Shown in pieces: positions 57,467-64,000 of a DNA stretch of 64,000 nucleotides (its first letter is position 1; the number at the start of each line of letters is the position of its first letter). The position numbers were made by a program, and so were the translations under genes. The notes beneath the pieces are model-generated. The model was not told the origin of the DNA and searched no databases. It was given only the letters and a program-made list of their open reading frames with translations. The DNA lies in contig NZ_CP048602.1 in NCBI RefSeq assembly GCF_012427705.1, forward strand, positions 682,001 through 746,000, given 5' to 3'. The stretch comes from Vreelandella piezotolerans (GTDB taxonomy: Bacteria > Pseudomonadota > Gammaproteobacteria > Pseudomonadales > Halomonadaceae).

Positions 57467-57531
57467 CGCCGAATCATGAGGTCTAGAGCGCGAAAAGACT
57501 TACCGTCGCGCAGGCTTGATGTGCAAGTAGT

Positions 57532-57539
57532 ATGCGCAT
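57532..57539 (+). promoter_or_regulatory. candidate CcdA operator, ATGCGCAT
   Basis: The 8-bp palindrome ATGCGCAT lies about 40-60 bases before the orphan ccdA. The same palindrome occurs twice before the intact ccdAB pair (58495-58514). The remaining 57467-57574 sequence shows only promoter-like fragments (ttgatg ... catattgt). Confidence 0.5.
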
Positions 57540-57589
57540 ATTGTAGGTGCATTATTCCCCGCGAGGATTGAGCCATTCCTGCTCCTGAA

Positions 57590-57820
57590 GTGACGAAATC
57601 CCTCCGAAAACCAACCAACCTGTCGCTAGATAGCGCCCTTCTCAAAGAGGCAAAAGCTTTGGGGATCAATGTCTCACGGTCCGCAGGGGCGGGGATCGCG
57701 GAGGCTGTGAAACGGCATAAACAGAAGAAGTGGCTGAAAGAGAATGCCAACGCTCTGGCAAGCTCGAACGCATACGTTGAAGCCAACGGTTTGCCGCTCG
57801 CGCGGCACCGTCAATTCTGA
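57590..57820 (+). CDS. CcdA-like antitoxin without intact toxin partner
   Basis: A 76-residue CcdA-family antitoxin: N-terminal ribbon-helix-helix part ('TNLSLDSALLKEAKALGINV') and C-terminal toxin-binding part ('QKKWLKENANALASSNAYVEANG'). The start shown is GTG 57590, which has no ribosome site nearby. An ATT at 57575 lies seven bases after GAGGA and may be the true, or a mutated ATG, start (81 residues). Its TGA overlaps the ATG of a ccdB remnant of eight codons. It is only distantly related to the intact CcdA on the other strand. Confidence 0.72.
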   Translation: MTKSLRKPTNLSLDSALLKEAKALGINVSRSAGAGIAEAVKRHKQKKWLKENANALASSNAYVEANGLPLARHRQF

Positions 57821-57846
57821 TGGCCCGCTTCGACATGAGCGTCTAA
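57820..57846 (+). pseudogene. truncated ccdB, eight codons
   Basis: The ATG overlaps the ccdA stop by one base, exactly as in a ccdAB operon. It encodes M-A-R-F-D-M-S-V then TAA. The first five residues match the CcdB start (the intact copy here begins M-A-Q-F-D-V-Y). The stop falls inside GTCTAAC, the end of the following attC-like site, so the toxin gene was cut off at a cassette boundary. Confidence 0.65.
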
Positions 57847-57898
57847 CATGATGGCTTTGCCTCCATGAGGTTGCCGCATCATACTGCCAGTGTTAAAA
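57841..57898 (-). other. attC site 4 (probable, minus-strand orientation)
   Basis: On the minus strand the site ends GTTAGAC (57841-57847 complement, perfect GTTRRRY) and begins TTTTAAC (57892-57898 complement), overlapping the ccdB stop. ATGATG/CATCAT and CCTC/GAGG pairings give an attC-like stem of about 58 bases. It would close the ccdAB cassette. The opposite orientation is possible because the site is nearly symmetrical. Confidence 0.5.
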
Positions 57899-58210
57899 GC
57901 CGGTGATCGCCAGGTCCAGAGCCCCGACAATTTGGTCTCTACAATGCGCGAGAGAGCCGATGGGATTCTGTAGATGTTTTTCAGGCACCGACGAAATCTG
58001 TGGCGTTAGCAGCAATAGCACCTGATCGCCAAAGCTGATTTCTGGAGTGAGTCCTTGCAGGGTGTCGTTGCCGAAGGCGGAACGGTTGCCCAACGGGATG
58101 ACGATGCGAGTGGCCAGTTCGCTTAGCAAGCTGCTTTGAACATCCACAAGGTATGGGTAGTGCGCTTTGCTGGTTTTGCTTGGATTGGGGTATACATCGA
58201 ACTGTGCCAT
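57893..58210 (-). CDS. ccdB: CcdB-family gyrase-targeting toxin
   Basis: A 105-residue toxin with the family opening 'MAQFDVYPNPSKTSKAHYPY', the central 'LVDVQSSLLSELATRIVIPL' and the C-terminal 'HCRDQIVGALDLAITGF' containing the W/G-F-type end seen in CcdB. It poisons DNA gyrase when free of antitoxin. ATG 58210 overlaps the ccdA stop by one base (TAATG), giving coupled translation. Length is that of intact CcdB (about 101-105), so the module is probably functional and may stabilise the cassette array. Confidence 0.9.
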   Translation of the reverse strand: MAQFDVYPNPSKTSKAHYPYLVDVQSSLLSELATRIVIPLGNRSAFGNDTLQGLTPEISFGDQVLLLLTPQISSVPEKHLQNPIGSLAHCRDQIVGALDLAITGF

Positions 58211-58455
58211 TAAAATTCCCTGAATTCGTCGCCAAAACATCCGTGTTGTTCGACAAAATCGTTATAACTTTTTATCGCAGCTCGATTTTCTTCGACCCAT
58301 CGTTGTGCTTCGCATTTGGCAAGCTCTTCTTTCAGCGCTCGCTCCAGGGTGGCAGACAAGTTAATGTTCAATTCACGTGTCCTGCGCAGCAGGTCGCTAT
58401 TGATGGAGAGGTTCGCTGCTTTTTTAGGTGCGGCTGCATCGTAGAGTTCGGCCAT
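58210..58455 (-). CDS. ccdA: CcdA-family antitoxin
   Basis: An 81-residue antitoxin from ATG 58455, preceded by a GGAGA site; 21 more residues upstream in frame are not convincing. The N-terminal RHH domain ('ANLSINSDLLRRTRELNINL') represses its own promoter and the C-terminal part ('QRWVEENRAAIKSYNDFVEQ') binds CcdB. Two ATGCGCAT palindromes lie in its promoter region. It faces away from the rnz gene with about 120 bases between. Confidence 0.9.
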   Translation of the reverse strand: MAELYDAAAPKKAANLSINSDLLRRTRELNINLSATLERALKEELAKCEAQRWVEENRAAIKSYNDFVEQHGCFGDEFREF

Positions 58456-58494
58456 CGTCGTCTCCTGGTGGCTCTTGATGTATCGCCTGATTTT

Positions 58495-58514
58495 ATGCGC
58501 ATGGTAATGCGCAT
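58495..58514 (-). promoter_or_regulatory. ccdAB operator, two ATGCGCAT palindromes
   Basis: ATGCGCAT occurs at 58495-58502 and 58507-58514, spaced 12 bases centre to centre, 40-60 bases upstream of ccdA. It probably binds CcdA (RHH) dimers. The same palindrome before the orphan ccdA (57532-57539) hints that either antitoxin could bind both. Confidence 0.6.
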
Positions 58515-58578
58515 TCAAGCACGCCTCGTTGCTTCGAACGTCACCCCTTCACGCTCATTGCTGACTCGCCAATAAGAT

Positions 58579-59541
58579 ATGAACCTACTCTTCCTCGGCA
58601 CCTCCGCCGGTGTGCCCACCAAAACCAGAAACGTCTCCGGCATCGCCCTGCGCGAGAGCAAAGGCAAAGGCTGGTACCTGATCGATTGTGGCGAGGGCAC
58701 GCAGCATCAGGTCTTGCACACCAAGCTGTCGTTCCATTCGCTGAAGGCCATCTTGATTACCCACGTGCACGGCGACCACTGTTATGGGCTGCCGGGTATT
58801 TTGGCCAGTGCGGCCATGGGCGGGCGCACGGCGCCGCTGACCCTTATGGCACCCAAGGGTATTCAAACTTGGTTGGAGGCGACGTGCGAGGTAACGCAGC
58901 TCAGCTTGCCTTTTGTGCTGGAATTCATCTGCTCGGACGAACTGCCCAGCGTCGAATTCGAGAACATGGCGGTAGAGACGTTTGCGCTTTCCCACCGCGT
59001 GCCGTGCTACGCCTATGCGTTCACCGAGCGCAACGTGGAGGCGGCTCTAGACGTGGATACATTAGATCGGCAGGGCATTCCCAGAGGGCCGTTGTGGGGA
59101 CAGTTGAAGCAGGGCGTGGACGTAACGTTCGAAGGCAAGCAACTACGCAGCCAGGATTACCTGCTGTTCAAACACGCCCCCAGAAAGGTGGTGATTGCCG
59201 GAGACAACGACCGGCCCGAGCTGTTGGCGCAGGCGTGCGCTGGGGCGCAGGTGCTGGTGCACGAAGCCACCTACACCGAAGCGATGGCCGAGAAAGCTGG
59301 TGAGGTAGGGCATAGCTACGGCAAGCAGGTGGCGGCGTTTGCTCAAGCCATCAAGCTGCCCAATTTGGTGCTCACCCACTTCAGCCCCCGTTATCCGCTT
59401 ATCTCCCATACCTCGCCTTCCATTGAGGATATTCGCACAGAGGCGCAAAGCGTCTATTCAGGCGCGCTCTACCTGGCGCGGGATTTTGTCGAATACAGCC
59501 TGGATAAGGCGGGGCAGTTGACAGAAGTGTCGAGCGAATAG
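58579..59541 (+). CDS. rnz: ribonuclease Z / metallo-beta-lactamase-fold RNase
   Basis: A 320-residue protein of the RNase Z (ElaC) type. 'LLFLGTSAGVPTKTRNVSGI' opens the protein, the zinc motif H-V-H-G-D-H is near residue 62, 'VIAGDN' near 212, and 'HEATYTEAMAEKAGEVGHS' and 'LTHFSPRY' carry further metal ligands. It trims tRNA 3' ends, or acts as RNase BN where CCA is encoded, as in the tRNA here. It marks the return to ordinary chromosome after the cassette array. Confidence 0.93.
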   Translation: MNLLFLGTSAGVPTKTRNVSGIALRESKGKGWYLIDCGEGTQHQVLHTKLSFHSLKAILITHVHGDHCYGLPGILASAAMGGRTAPLTLMAPKGIQTWLEATCEVTQLSLPFVLEFICSDELPSVEFENMAVETFALSHRVPCYAYAFTERNVEAALDVDTLDRQGIPRGPLWGQLKQGVDVTFEGKQLRSQDYLLFKHAPRKVVIAGDNDRPELLAQACAGAQVLVHEATYTEAMAEKAGEVGHSYGKQVAAFAQAIKLPNLVLTHFSPRYPLISHTSPSIEDIRTEAQSVYSGALYLARDFVEYSLDKAGQLTEVSSE

Positions 59542-59582
59542 CCCATGTCACCGTGCCATTTCTTGATATCCCAACGGGTAGA

Positions 59583-60005
59583 TTAGTCGCGGCAATAGCC
59601 TTCGCCTGTTTTCACTACTAGGCAGTCTTCTTTTTCCAATAGCCACTTCATGCCGGTGGCTTCGCCATCGCCAGCTCGGAGCAAGTGTTGGCCGTCCTCG
59701 CGGTTGAAGCGAATACCCTCGGCGGTGGCCTGTCCCTCGAAGGTGCCGATTTGGTCGGCATCCAGGCCGTACTGCATTTCAAACAGATAGTGGCCCGGGC
59801 CTGCAGGCTCGTTCTTGCTGATGTCTAGAAATAACCCTTCAACGCCAATCCATCGGCCGACCCATTGGTCGGTTATCTGGTGGTGGGGCTCGCTTTGCTC
59901 GGTTGATGTACCTGCGTGCGGCGAGCCTGGTGCGGCGGTATTGCTGTTTTGGGCGCATCCGCTGATAAGTAATAGGGTGCTTAGAGCTAACGCGGTTTTG
60001 ATCAT
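59583..60005 (-). CDS. hypothetical lipoprotein
   Basis: A 140-residue protein with a clear lipoprotein signal: hydrophobic 'TALALSTLLLISGC' with Cys17. A Ser/Thr/His-rich spacer is followed by a small beta domain ('ITDQWVGRWIGVEGLFLDIS', 'KWLLEKEDCLVVKTGEGYCRD') with two further Cys that may pair. The N-terminal 'VGRWIGVEG' and 'GTFEGQATAEGIRF' look like a lipocalin-type or copper-resistance-like barrel fragment. No family is recognised with confidence. Confidence 0.7.
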   Translation of the reverse strand: MIKTALALSTLLLISGCAQNSNTAAPGSPHAGTSTEQSEPHHQITDQWVGRWIGVEGLFLDISKNEPAGPGHYLFEMQYGLDADQIGTFEGQATAEGIRFNREDGQHLLRAGDGEATGMKWLLEKEDCLVVKTGEGYCRD

Positions 60006-60119
60006 GAGTATTGATACCTGCTGGGGGGGAATGGCCGTCTAAATCCAATTCCTACTCTAAGCTTTGATCACCTTTAATGGTAAACATGCAAATATTTATT
60101 ATAAGCAAGTACTTAAGCA

Positions 60120-60350
60120 TCAAAATGCCTCACGTTCCTGTTCATTTGGCTGCTCGCGTTCACTCATAAAGCCTGCACTGACACTTTCGCCATCAAACCA
60201 GCTGTCCCACGCTTCACCTACGGGGGCGATCAAGCGCGCGCGACCCAAAGCAATAACTTCAACGCGTTTAACGTTTTCAGGCAGCGCAAGGGATTTCGGC
60301 ATGCGCACCGTTTGACTGCGTTTGCTTTTAAATACCGTTGCCTTTTCCAT
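60120..60350 (-). CDS. VapB-type AbrB/SpoVT antitoxin, no toxin next to it
   Basis: A 76-residue protein from ATG 60350 (ATG 60362 possible). 'ATVFKSKRSQTVRMPKSLAL' then 'VKRVEVIALGRARLIAPVGE' is the VapB pattern, followed by the acidic/aromatic 'WDSWFDGESVSAGFM' tail that blocks VapC. No VapC PIN-domain gene follows: the 114 bases after the stop hold only AT-rich sequence and then the lipoprotein promoter side. It is an orphan antitoxin. Confidence 0.78.
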   Translation of the reverse strand: MEKATVFKSKRSQTVRMPKSLALPENVKRVEVIALGRARLIAPVGEAWDSWFDGESVSAGFMSEREQPNEQEREAF

Positions 60351-60448
60351 GGAGGTCCCCATATCTGTACTGCCGTTACTCACAATATACACGTACCATG
60401 CTTTCTTTAGTTTGATCGAATTTTGAGATATGTCGAAGGGATATATAA

Positions 60449-61102
60449 ATGCAAAAGGTAAGAATCGACCTAGTCTCCGACGTGGCCTGCCCGTGGTGCG
60501 CCATTGGCTACCGGCGTTTGGAGCAGGCGCTAGAGACGCTCGAGAGTGAAATCGATGTCGAGCTGGTCTGGCAGCCCTTCGAGCTGAACCCTGATATGCC
60601 GCCTGAGGGCGAGCCGATTTTGGAGCACTTGTGCCGCAAATACGGCAAAGACGCGGCCACCATGCAGCAGTCCCAGCGCGAGATCATGGCCGCCGCCGAG
60701 GAGCTTGGCCTGAATTTCCGGGGTGCGCTGGAGCGCCGGGCGAACAACACCTTTGCCGCGCACCGGGTGCTGGCGTGGGCCGGAACCCAACACCAAGAGA
60801 CGGCGCTGCAGTTGGCGCTGTTCGAGGCCTATTTCGGTGAAGCGAAAAATCCCGCTGACCCCGAGGTGCTTCGCGAGAAGGCCATCGAGGTGGGGTTGGA
60901 CGGCGACACCGCCGAGGCCATCGCCCGCTCTGATCAGTACGCGGACGAAGTGCGTGAGGCCGAGCAGCGTTTTCGGCAGGCAGGGGTCAACGCCGTGCCT
61001 GCGTTCATTCTCGAAGGGCGTTATTTGATTTCAGGTGCCCAGCCTGCTGATGTGCTTGTGGATGCGCTGCGCCAAGTGGCCGAAGAGAACGCTAGCGGCT
61101 AA
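60449..61102 (+). CDS. FrnE-like DsbA-family oxidoreductase
   Basis: A 217-residue thioredoxin-fold protein with the active site C-P-W-C at residues 15-18 ('VACPWCAIGYRRLEQAL'), a long helical insert, and the cis-Pro motif 'GVNAVPAFILEGRYLISGAQ'. There is no signal peptide, so it is cytoplasmic. This fits the FrnE/2-hydroxychromene-2-carboxylate isomerase subgroup (DSBA oxidoreductase). FrnE homologues act in oxidative stress or polyketide chemistry. The racemase gene follows 65 bases later. Confidence 0.9.
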   Translation: MQKVRIDLVSDVACPWCAIGYRRLEQALETLESEIDVELVWQPFELNPDMPPEGEPILEHLCRKYGKDAATMQQSQREIMAAAEELGLNFRGALERRANNTFAAHRVLAWAGTQHQETALQLALFEAYFGEAKNPADPEVLREKAIEVGLDGDTAEAIARSDQYADEVREAEQRFRQAGVNAVPAFILEGRYLISGAQPADVLVDALRQVAEENASG

Positions 61103-61167
61103 GGTTGCCGGATGAACGCTCATTCATAGGGCATCACCAGCGGCCCGCGAGCTTGAAGGGAGTCACG

Positions 61168-61863
61168 ATGAAAACGATTGGCTTAATCGGCGGGATGAGT
61201 TGGGAGTCCACGCAAACCTACTATCGCCTTATCAACCAGCATGTGCGCGATGCGCTGGGCGGGCTGCATTCGGCCAAGGTGGTGCTGTACAGCGTGGATT
61301 TTGCCGAGATAGAGGCGCTGCAGCACCAGGGCGACTGGCAGGCCACCGCCGAGATACTGGGGGCAGCGGGTAAGTCGTTGGCCGCCGCCGGGGCCGATTT
61401 TCTGGTGCTGTGTACCAACACCATGCACAAGGTGGCCGAGCCGCTGGAAGCGGCGGTCTCTATTCCGCTTTTGCATATCGCCGATGCCACGGCCCAGGTG
61501 CTGCAACAGCAGGGCATTGGCTGCGTGGGGTTACTTGGGACGCGGTTCACCATGGAGCAGGCGTTCTATATCGAGCGCCTGCAGCGTCACGGCATCGAGG
61601 TGGTGGTGCCCAGCGAGCCACAGCGCGAGCACGTGCACTCGGTGATTTATCAAGAATTGTGCTTGGGCGTGGTGAAGGCAGATTCCAAAGCTGACTACCT
61701 GGATATCGTCGATTCGCTGGCTGAGCGCGGCGCGCAGGGCGTGATTTTAGGCTGTACCGAGATCGGCCTGCTGATCCAGCAAGCGGATACGAGCGTGCCG
61801 CTGTTCGATACCACTGAGATTCACGCAGCGCAGGCGGTGCAGTGGGCGTTGGAGCATGGTTAG
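61168..61863 (+). CDS. aspartate/glutamate racemase family protein
   Basis: A 231-residue protein from ATG 61168, behind a GGGAG site. 'MKTIGLIGGMSWESTQTYYR' is the YgeA/aspartate-racemase opening. The two catalytic cysteines are in 'LVLCTNTMHKVAEPL' (near 84) and 'GVILGCTEIGLLIQQAD' (near 195). It interconverts D- and L-aspartate or a similar acidic amino acid without cofactor. It is followed by a terminator and probably shares a transcript with the FrnE-like gene. Confidence 0.92.
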   Translation: MKTIGLIGGMSWESTQTYYRLINQHVRDALGGLHSAKVVLYSVDFAEIEALQHQGDWQATAEILGAAGKSLAAAGADFLVLCTNTMHKVAEPLEAAVSIPLLHIADATAQVLQQQGIGCVGLLGTRFTMEQAFYIERLQRHGIEVVVPSEPQREHVHSVIYQELCLGVVKADSKADYLDIVDSLAERGAQGVILGCTEIGLLIQQADTSVPLFDTTEIHAAQAVQWALEHG

Positions 61864-61889
61864 TCAGACGCCTGTGTAGTGACATTTTT

Positions 61890-61928
61890 AAGCGCTGGCT
61901 TCTCAAAGAGGCCAGCGCTTTCTTTCTT
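61890..61928. terminator. terminator between racemase and MetX-like genes
   Basis: aagcgctggc (61890-61899) and gccagcgctt (61911-61920) form a 10-bp perfect stem with an 11-nt loop and a tctttctt tail. It lies between convergent genes and ends the plus-strand racemase transcript. On the minus strand it is flanked by taaaaatg, less ideal. Confidence 0.8.
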
Positions 61929-63123
61929 ACTGCAAAAACTCTCGCAGTGTATCGCTGGCTTGCTCGATGGAAACGACGCCATCTAGGTGGCCCCGGTTGC
62001 CTTCCAGCGTTTCCAAGGTGACCTCGGTGCCGTCGGATTCAATTAGCTCGGCGGTGCGGCGCACGCCCTCGGGGGCGAAGACCAAATCGTTCTCGCTATA
62101 CAGCATCAGCGTGGGCGCTTCGATGGCGGCTAGGCCTGCTTCTAACGAGTCGCCGTGGCCTGCCATAAAGGTTTGGTTGGCGCGCACTAGGTAGAGCAGG
62201 TGGTTGGCATCTGAGAGCTTCGCCCGTGCGCCTGCGATGTCATCCAGGGTTTGCTCGATGGCGTAGCGGGCGTTGATATCCTGGGCGGGGTCGCGAGCGT
62301 CATCCGCCCAGTCGCGGTTGAACGCTTCATTGGCCCACTGCCAGTGGTTGGCATTGAGCGTGACCAGCTTTAGCGCCTCTTTTAGCCCCTCGGTGGGCGG
62401 CTCGCCATCGTAGTAGTCGCCTTCGTTCCAGTGGGCATCCAGGCGAATCGGCGCGGCCCAGGCACTTAGCGTGGCCAGCAGCCACGGGTCGGCCACGCCG
62501 CCGCCAATCACAGGAATCAACCGCTCGACCCGTTCAGGGTAAGCGCTGGCCCACTCGATGGCCTGCAAGGCACCCATGGAAGCGCCCATGACCGCATGCA
62601 GTGATTCGATGCCCTGGCTTTCCAGCAGGGCGCGCTGCACCTCGACAAAATCACGGATGGTCACGACCGGAAAATCCATGCCCCAGGGCTCGCCAGTATC
62701 GGGGTTAATGGAGGCTGGCCCGGTGGTAATAACGTTCGGGTCATTCGCCCCCAAGTTGACCAGCGTATCGGAAGAGATGATGTAGTACTCATCGGTATCC
62801 AGTGGCTTGCCAGGGCCAATGATGGCATCCCAGTAGCCTGTGGGCTCACCATCGGCGCTGTAGCGGCCTGCGGCGTGGCTGGTGCCAGAGAAAAAGTGGG
62901 TAATCAGAATCGCGTTGTCGCGAGCCTCATTTAGCTCACCGTAGGCTTCCCAGCCGATCGTCACGTTGGGAATCGTCTCGCCGCCCTGCGTGGTAAAACT
63001 CTCCATCTCGAACGTCTGCTTCTCGACTAGGCCATCCCAGGCCCATAAGGGCGTGGCCAACAGCAGGCCAAGGCCGGTAAACGAGGCGACCGCCACGAGC
63101 GTATAGGGTTGCTTGCGTCGCAT
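61927..63123 (-). CDS. exported homoserine-acetyltransferase-like alpha/beta hydrolase
   Basis: A 398-residue protein of the MetX fold. 'NVTIGWEAYGELNEARDNAI' is the MetX-type opening. The nucleophile serine is in 'AVMGASMGALQAIEWASAYP' near residue 175, and the acid and histidine are in 'LYSENDLVFAPEG' and 'GNRGHLDGV'. An N-terminal signal or anchor ('YTLVAVASFTGLGLLLATPLWA') implies a periplasmic or secreted enzyme. The elbow reads G-A-S-M-G-A rather than G-G-S-M-G-G. It is therefore unlikely to be the methionine-pathway enzyme. A secreted hydrolase or acyltransferase of unknown substrate fits better. Confidence 0.85.
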   Translation of the reverse strand: MRRKQPYTLVAVASFTGLGLLLATPLWAWDGLVEKQTFEMESFTTQGGETIPNVTIGWEAYGELNEARDNAILITHFFSGTSHAAGRYSADGEPTGYWDAIIGPGKPLDTDEYYIISSDTLVNLGANDPNVITTGPASINPDTGEPWGMDFPVVTIRDFVEVQRALLESQGIESLHAVMGASMGALQAIEWASAYPERVERLIPVIGGGVADPWLLATLSAWAAPIRLDAHWNEGDYYDGEPPTEGLKEALKLVTLNANHWQWANEAFNRDWADDARDPAQDINARYAIEQTLDDIAGARAKLSDANHLLYLVRANQTFMAGHGDSLEAGLAAIEAPTLMLYSENDLVFAPEGVRRTAELIESDGTEVTLETLEGNRGHLDGVVSIEQASDTLREFLQ

Positions 63124-63201
63124 GCGCTTTCCTTTTTTGAGGGATTATTGTGATTGTTTTAGGGCTGCTGATGGCAGCCCGCCCCCTCAGCATAGTCAGC
63201 G

Positions 63202-64000
63202 TTAGCCGATTTTAAACGGATTCAGCCCATTGGCCTGCTGCATCATCATGCGTTTGGCAAACGGCACGCGCTCAGCCAAGTGCAGGCTGAGATCGCCCAG
63301 TTGGCGCAGCGGTTTTGCGCCGGTGAACAGGTGGTGGAAGCTGTCGGTGGCGGCAATCATCGCTTGGTTGGCGAGGCGGCGCTGGCACTCGAAGCGGTGC
63401 AGGCTGATGTGGTCGCCGGGGTCGCGGCCTTTGATGATCAGCTCGGCCAGGGTGTCGGCGTCGTGCAGGCCGATGTTCAATCCTTGCCCCGCCAGCGGGT
63501 GTACCACGTGGGCGGCGTCGCCAATCAGCGCGAGGCGTTTGCCGATGTAGCGTTTGGCGTGCTGGCGCTTAATGGGGAAGCTGGCCCTCGCCACAATACG
63601 GGTGAGCTTGCCCAGGCGTTGGGGGAAGGTGGTTTCGATGGCGTGCTGGAGCGCGTTGTCGGAGAGCTGTTCGCGGGCTTTGGTGGCTTCATTGCTGTCG
63701 TACCACACCAGCGAGGCGCGCTGGCCGGGTAGCGGCAGCATGGCAATCGGCCCTTTGGGGGTAAAACACTGCCAGCTAACGTCCTGCTGGGGCAGCTCGG
63801 TCTCGACGTTAATGATCATCGCCCGCTGGTGGAAGTCGTAGCTGGTCACGCCAATGCCCGCCAGCTCGCGTAGCGTAGAGCGGGCACCATCGGCCCCCAC
63901 GATCAGCCGGGCGCTTAGGGTTTTGCCGTTATCCAGCTCTAGCATGCGGGCGGTGGTGGCCGCCATGGTGCTCAGCGGGGCGCACTGGGTGTAGCAGGTC
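63202..64000 (-). CDS. UbiH/UbiF/VisC-family FAD hydroxylase, 5' end outside window
   Basis: The visible 265 residues are the C-terminal two-thirds of a flavin mono-oxygenase. The frame stays open through the last base of the window, so the start lies beyond it. Key motifs are 'ARLIVGADGARSTLRELAGI' (the second FAD motif, D-G) and 'RLALIGDAAHVVHPLAGQGLNIGLHD' (the GD FAD motif), the UbiH family hallmark. It hydroxylates a ubiquinone precursor ring. Which ring position (UbiH, UbiF, UbiI) cannot be settled from the visible part. Confidence 0.9.
   Translation of the reverse strand, partial: TCYTQCAPLSTMAATTARMLELDNGKTLSARLIVGADGARSTLRELAGIGVTSYDFHQRAMIINVETELPQQDVSWQCFTPKGPIAMLPLPGQRASLVWYDSNEATKAREQLSDNALQHAIETTFPQRLGKLTRIVARASFPIKRQHAKRYIGKRLALIGDAAHVVHPLAGQGLNIGLHDADTLAELIIKGRDPGDHISLHRFECQRRLANQAMIAATDSFHHLFTGAKPLRQLGDLSLHLAERVPFAKRMMMQQANGLNPFKIG

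Overview
The window looks like chromosome of a halophilic gammaproteobacterium, most probably Halomonadaceae (Halomonas or a close relative). This is inferred, not searched. The reasons are the moderately high GC, the acidic proteins, the gammaproteobacterial housekeeping order (der-bamB-yfgM-hisS-ispG-rodZ-pilW-rlmN-ndk-isc, then suhB/secF-secD-yajC-tgt-queA), and the TRAP and oligopeptide-type transporters.

Layout. (1) 1-21.5 kb is housekeeping, nearly all on the minus strand: GTPase Der, outer-membrane assembly (BamB, YfgM), HisRS, isoprenoid enzyme IspG, shape protein RodZ, pilus lipoprotein PilW, RlmN, Ndk, a reduced Isc set (IscR, IscS, IscA), CysE, TrmJ, then SecF-SecD-YajC-Tgt-QueA. 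A SuhB-like protein with an altered active site lies on the plus strand. (2) 21.6-28.3 kb holds a tRNA-Leu(CAA) with its own promoter and terminator, followed by one 2,088-residue repeat protein. It looks like a type I-secreted surface protein with about eleven degenerate repeats, and the gene changes base composition part-way through. (3) 28.4-46.9 kb is a catabolic island. It has two RidA paralogues around an AraC regulator, an ornithine-cyclodeaminase-like reductase, a TRAP transporter, two histone-deacetylase-fold amidohydrolases and a BCAT-like aminotransferase on the plus strand. On the minus strand are an oligopeptide-type ABC transporter, an FAD-linked 2-hydroxyacid oxidase and a HisC-like aminotransferase. 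A GntR regulator and a third amidohydrolase follow. Together these suggest import, deacylation, deamination and oxidation of an acylated amine or amino acid, substrate unknown. (4) 47.0-53.4 kb is a tightly coupled four-gene operon: an SMC/MukB-like ATPase, a small KITE-like subunit, a kleisin-like subunit and a TOPRIM protein. It is best read as a Wadjet/MksBEFG-type anti-plasmid system with SMC-first gene order. (5) 53.5-58.5 kb is an accessory array that I read as integron cassettes without an integrase in the window. It has attC-like sites, a membrane protein, a HEPN-like protein, a DUF2971 protein, an orphan CcdA with a truncated CcdB, and an intact CcdAB pair. An IS1182-like element sits exactly inside one attC. 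(6) 58.6-64 kb has RNase Z, a lipoprotein, an orphan VapB-like antitoxin, a FrnE-like DsbA protein, an aspartate/glutamate racemase, a secreted MetX-like hydrolase and the 3' part of a UbiH-family hydroxylase.

The most interesting points are the SMC-first Wadjet-like operon beside the cassette array, the IS inserted at the recombination core of an attC, the mosaic repeat protein, and the three-amidohydrolase island. Two regulatory sites are also clear: an IscR-type site over the iscR promoter, and an 8-bp palindrome shared by both ccdA genes.
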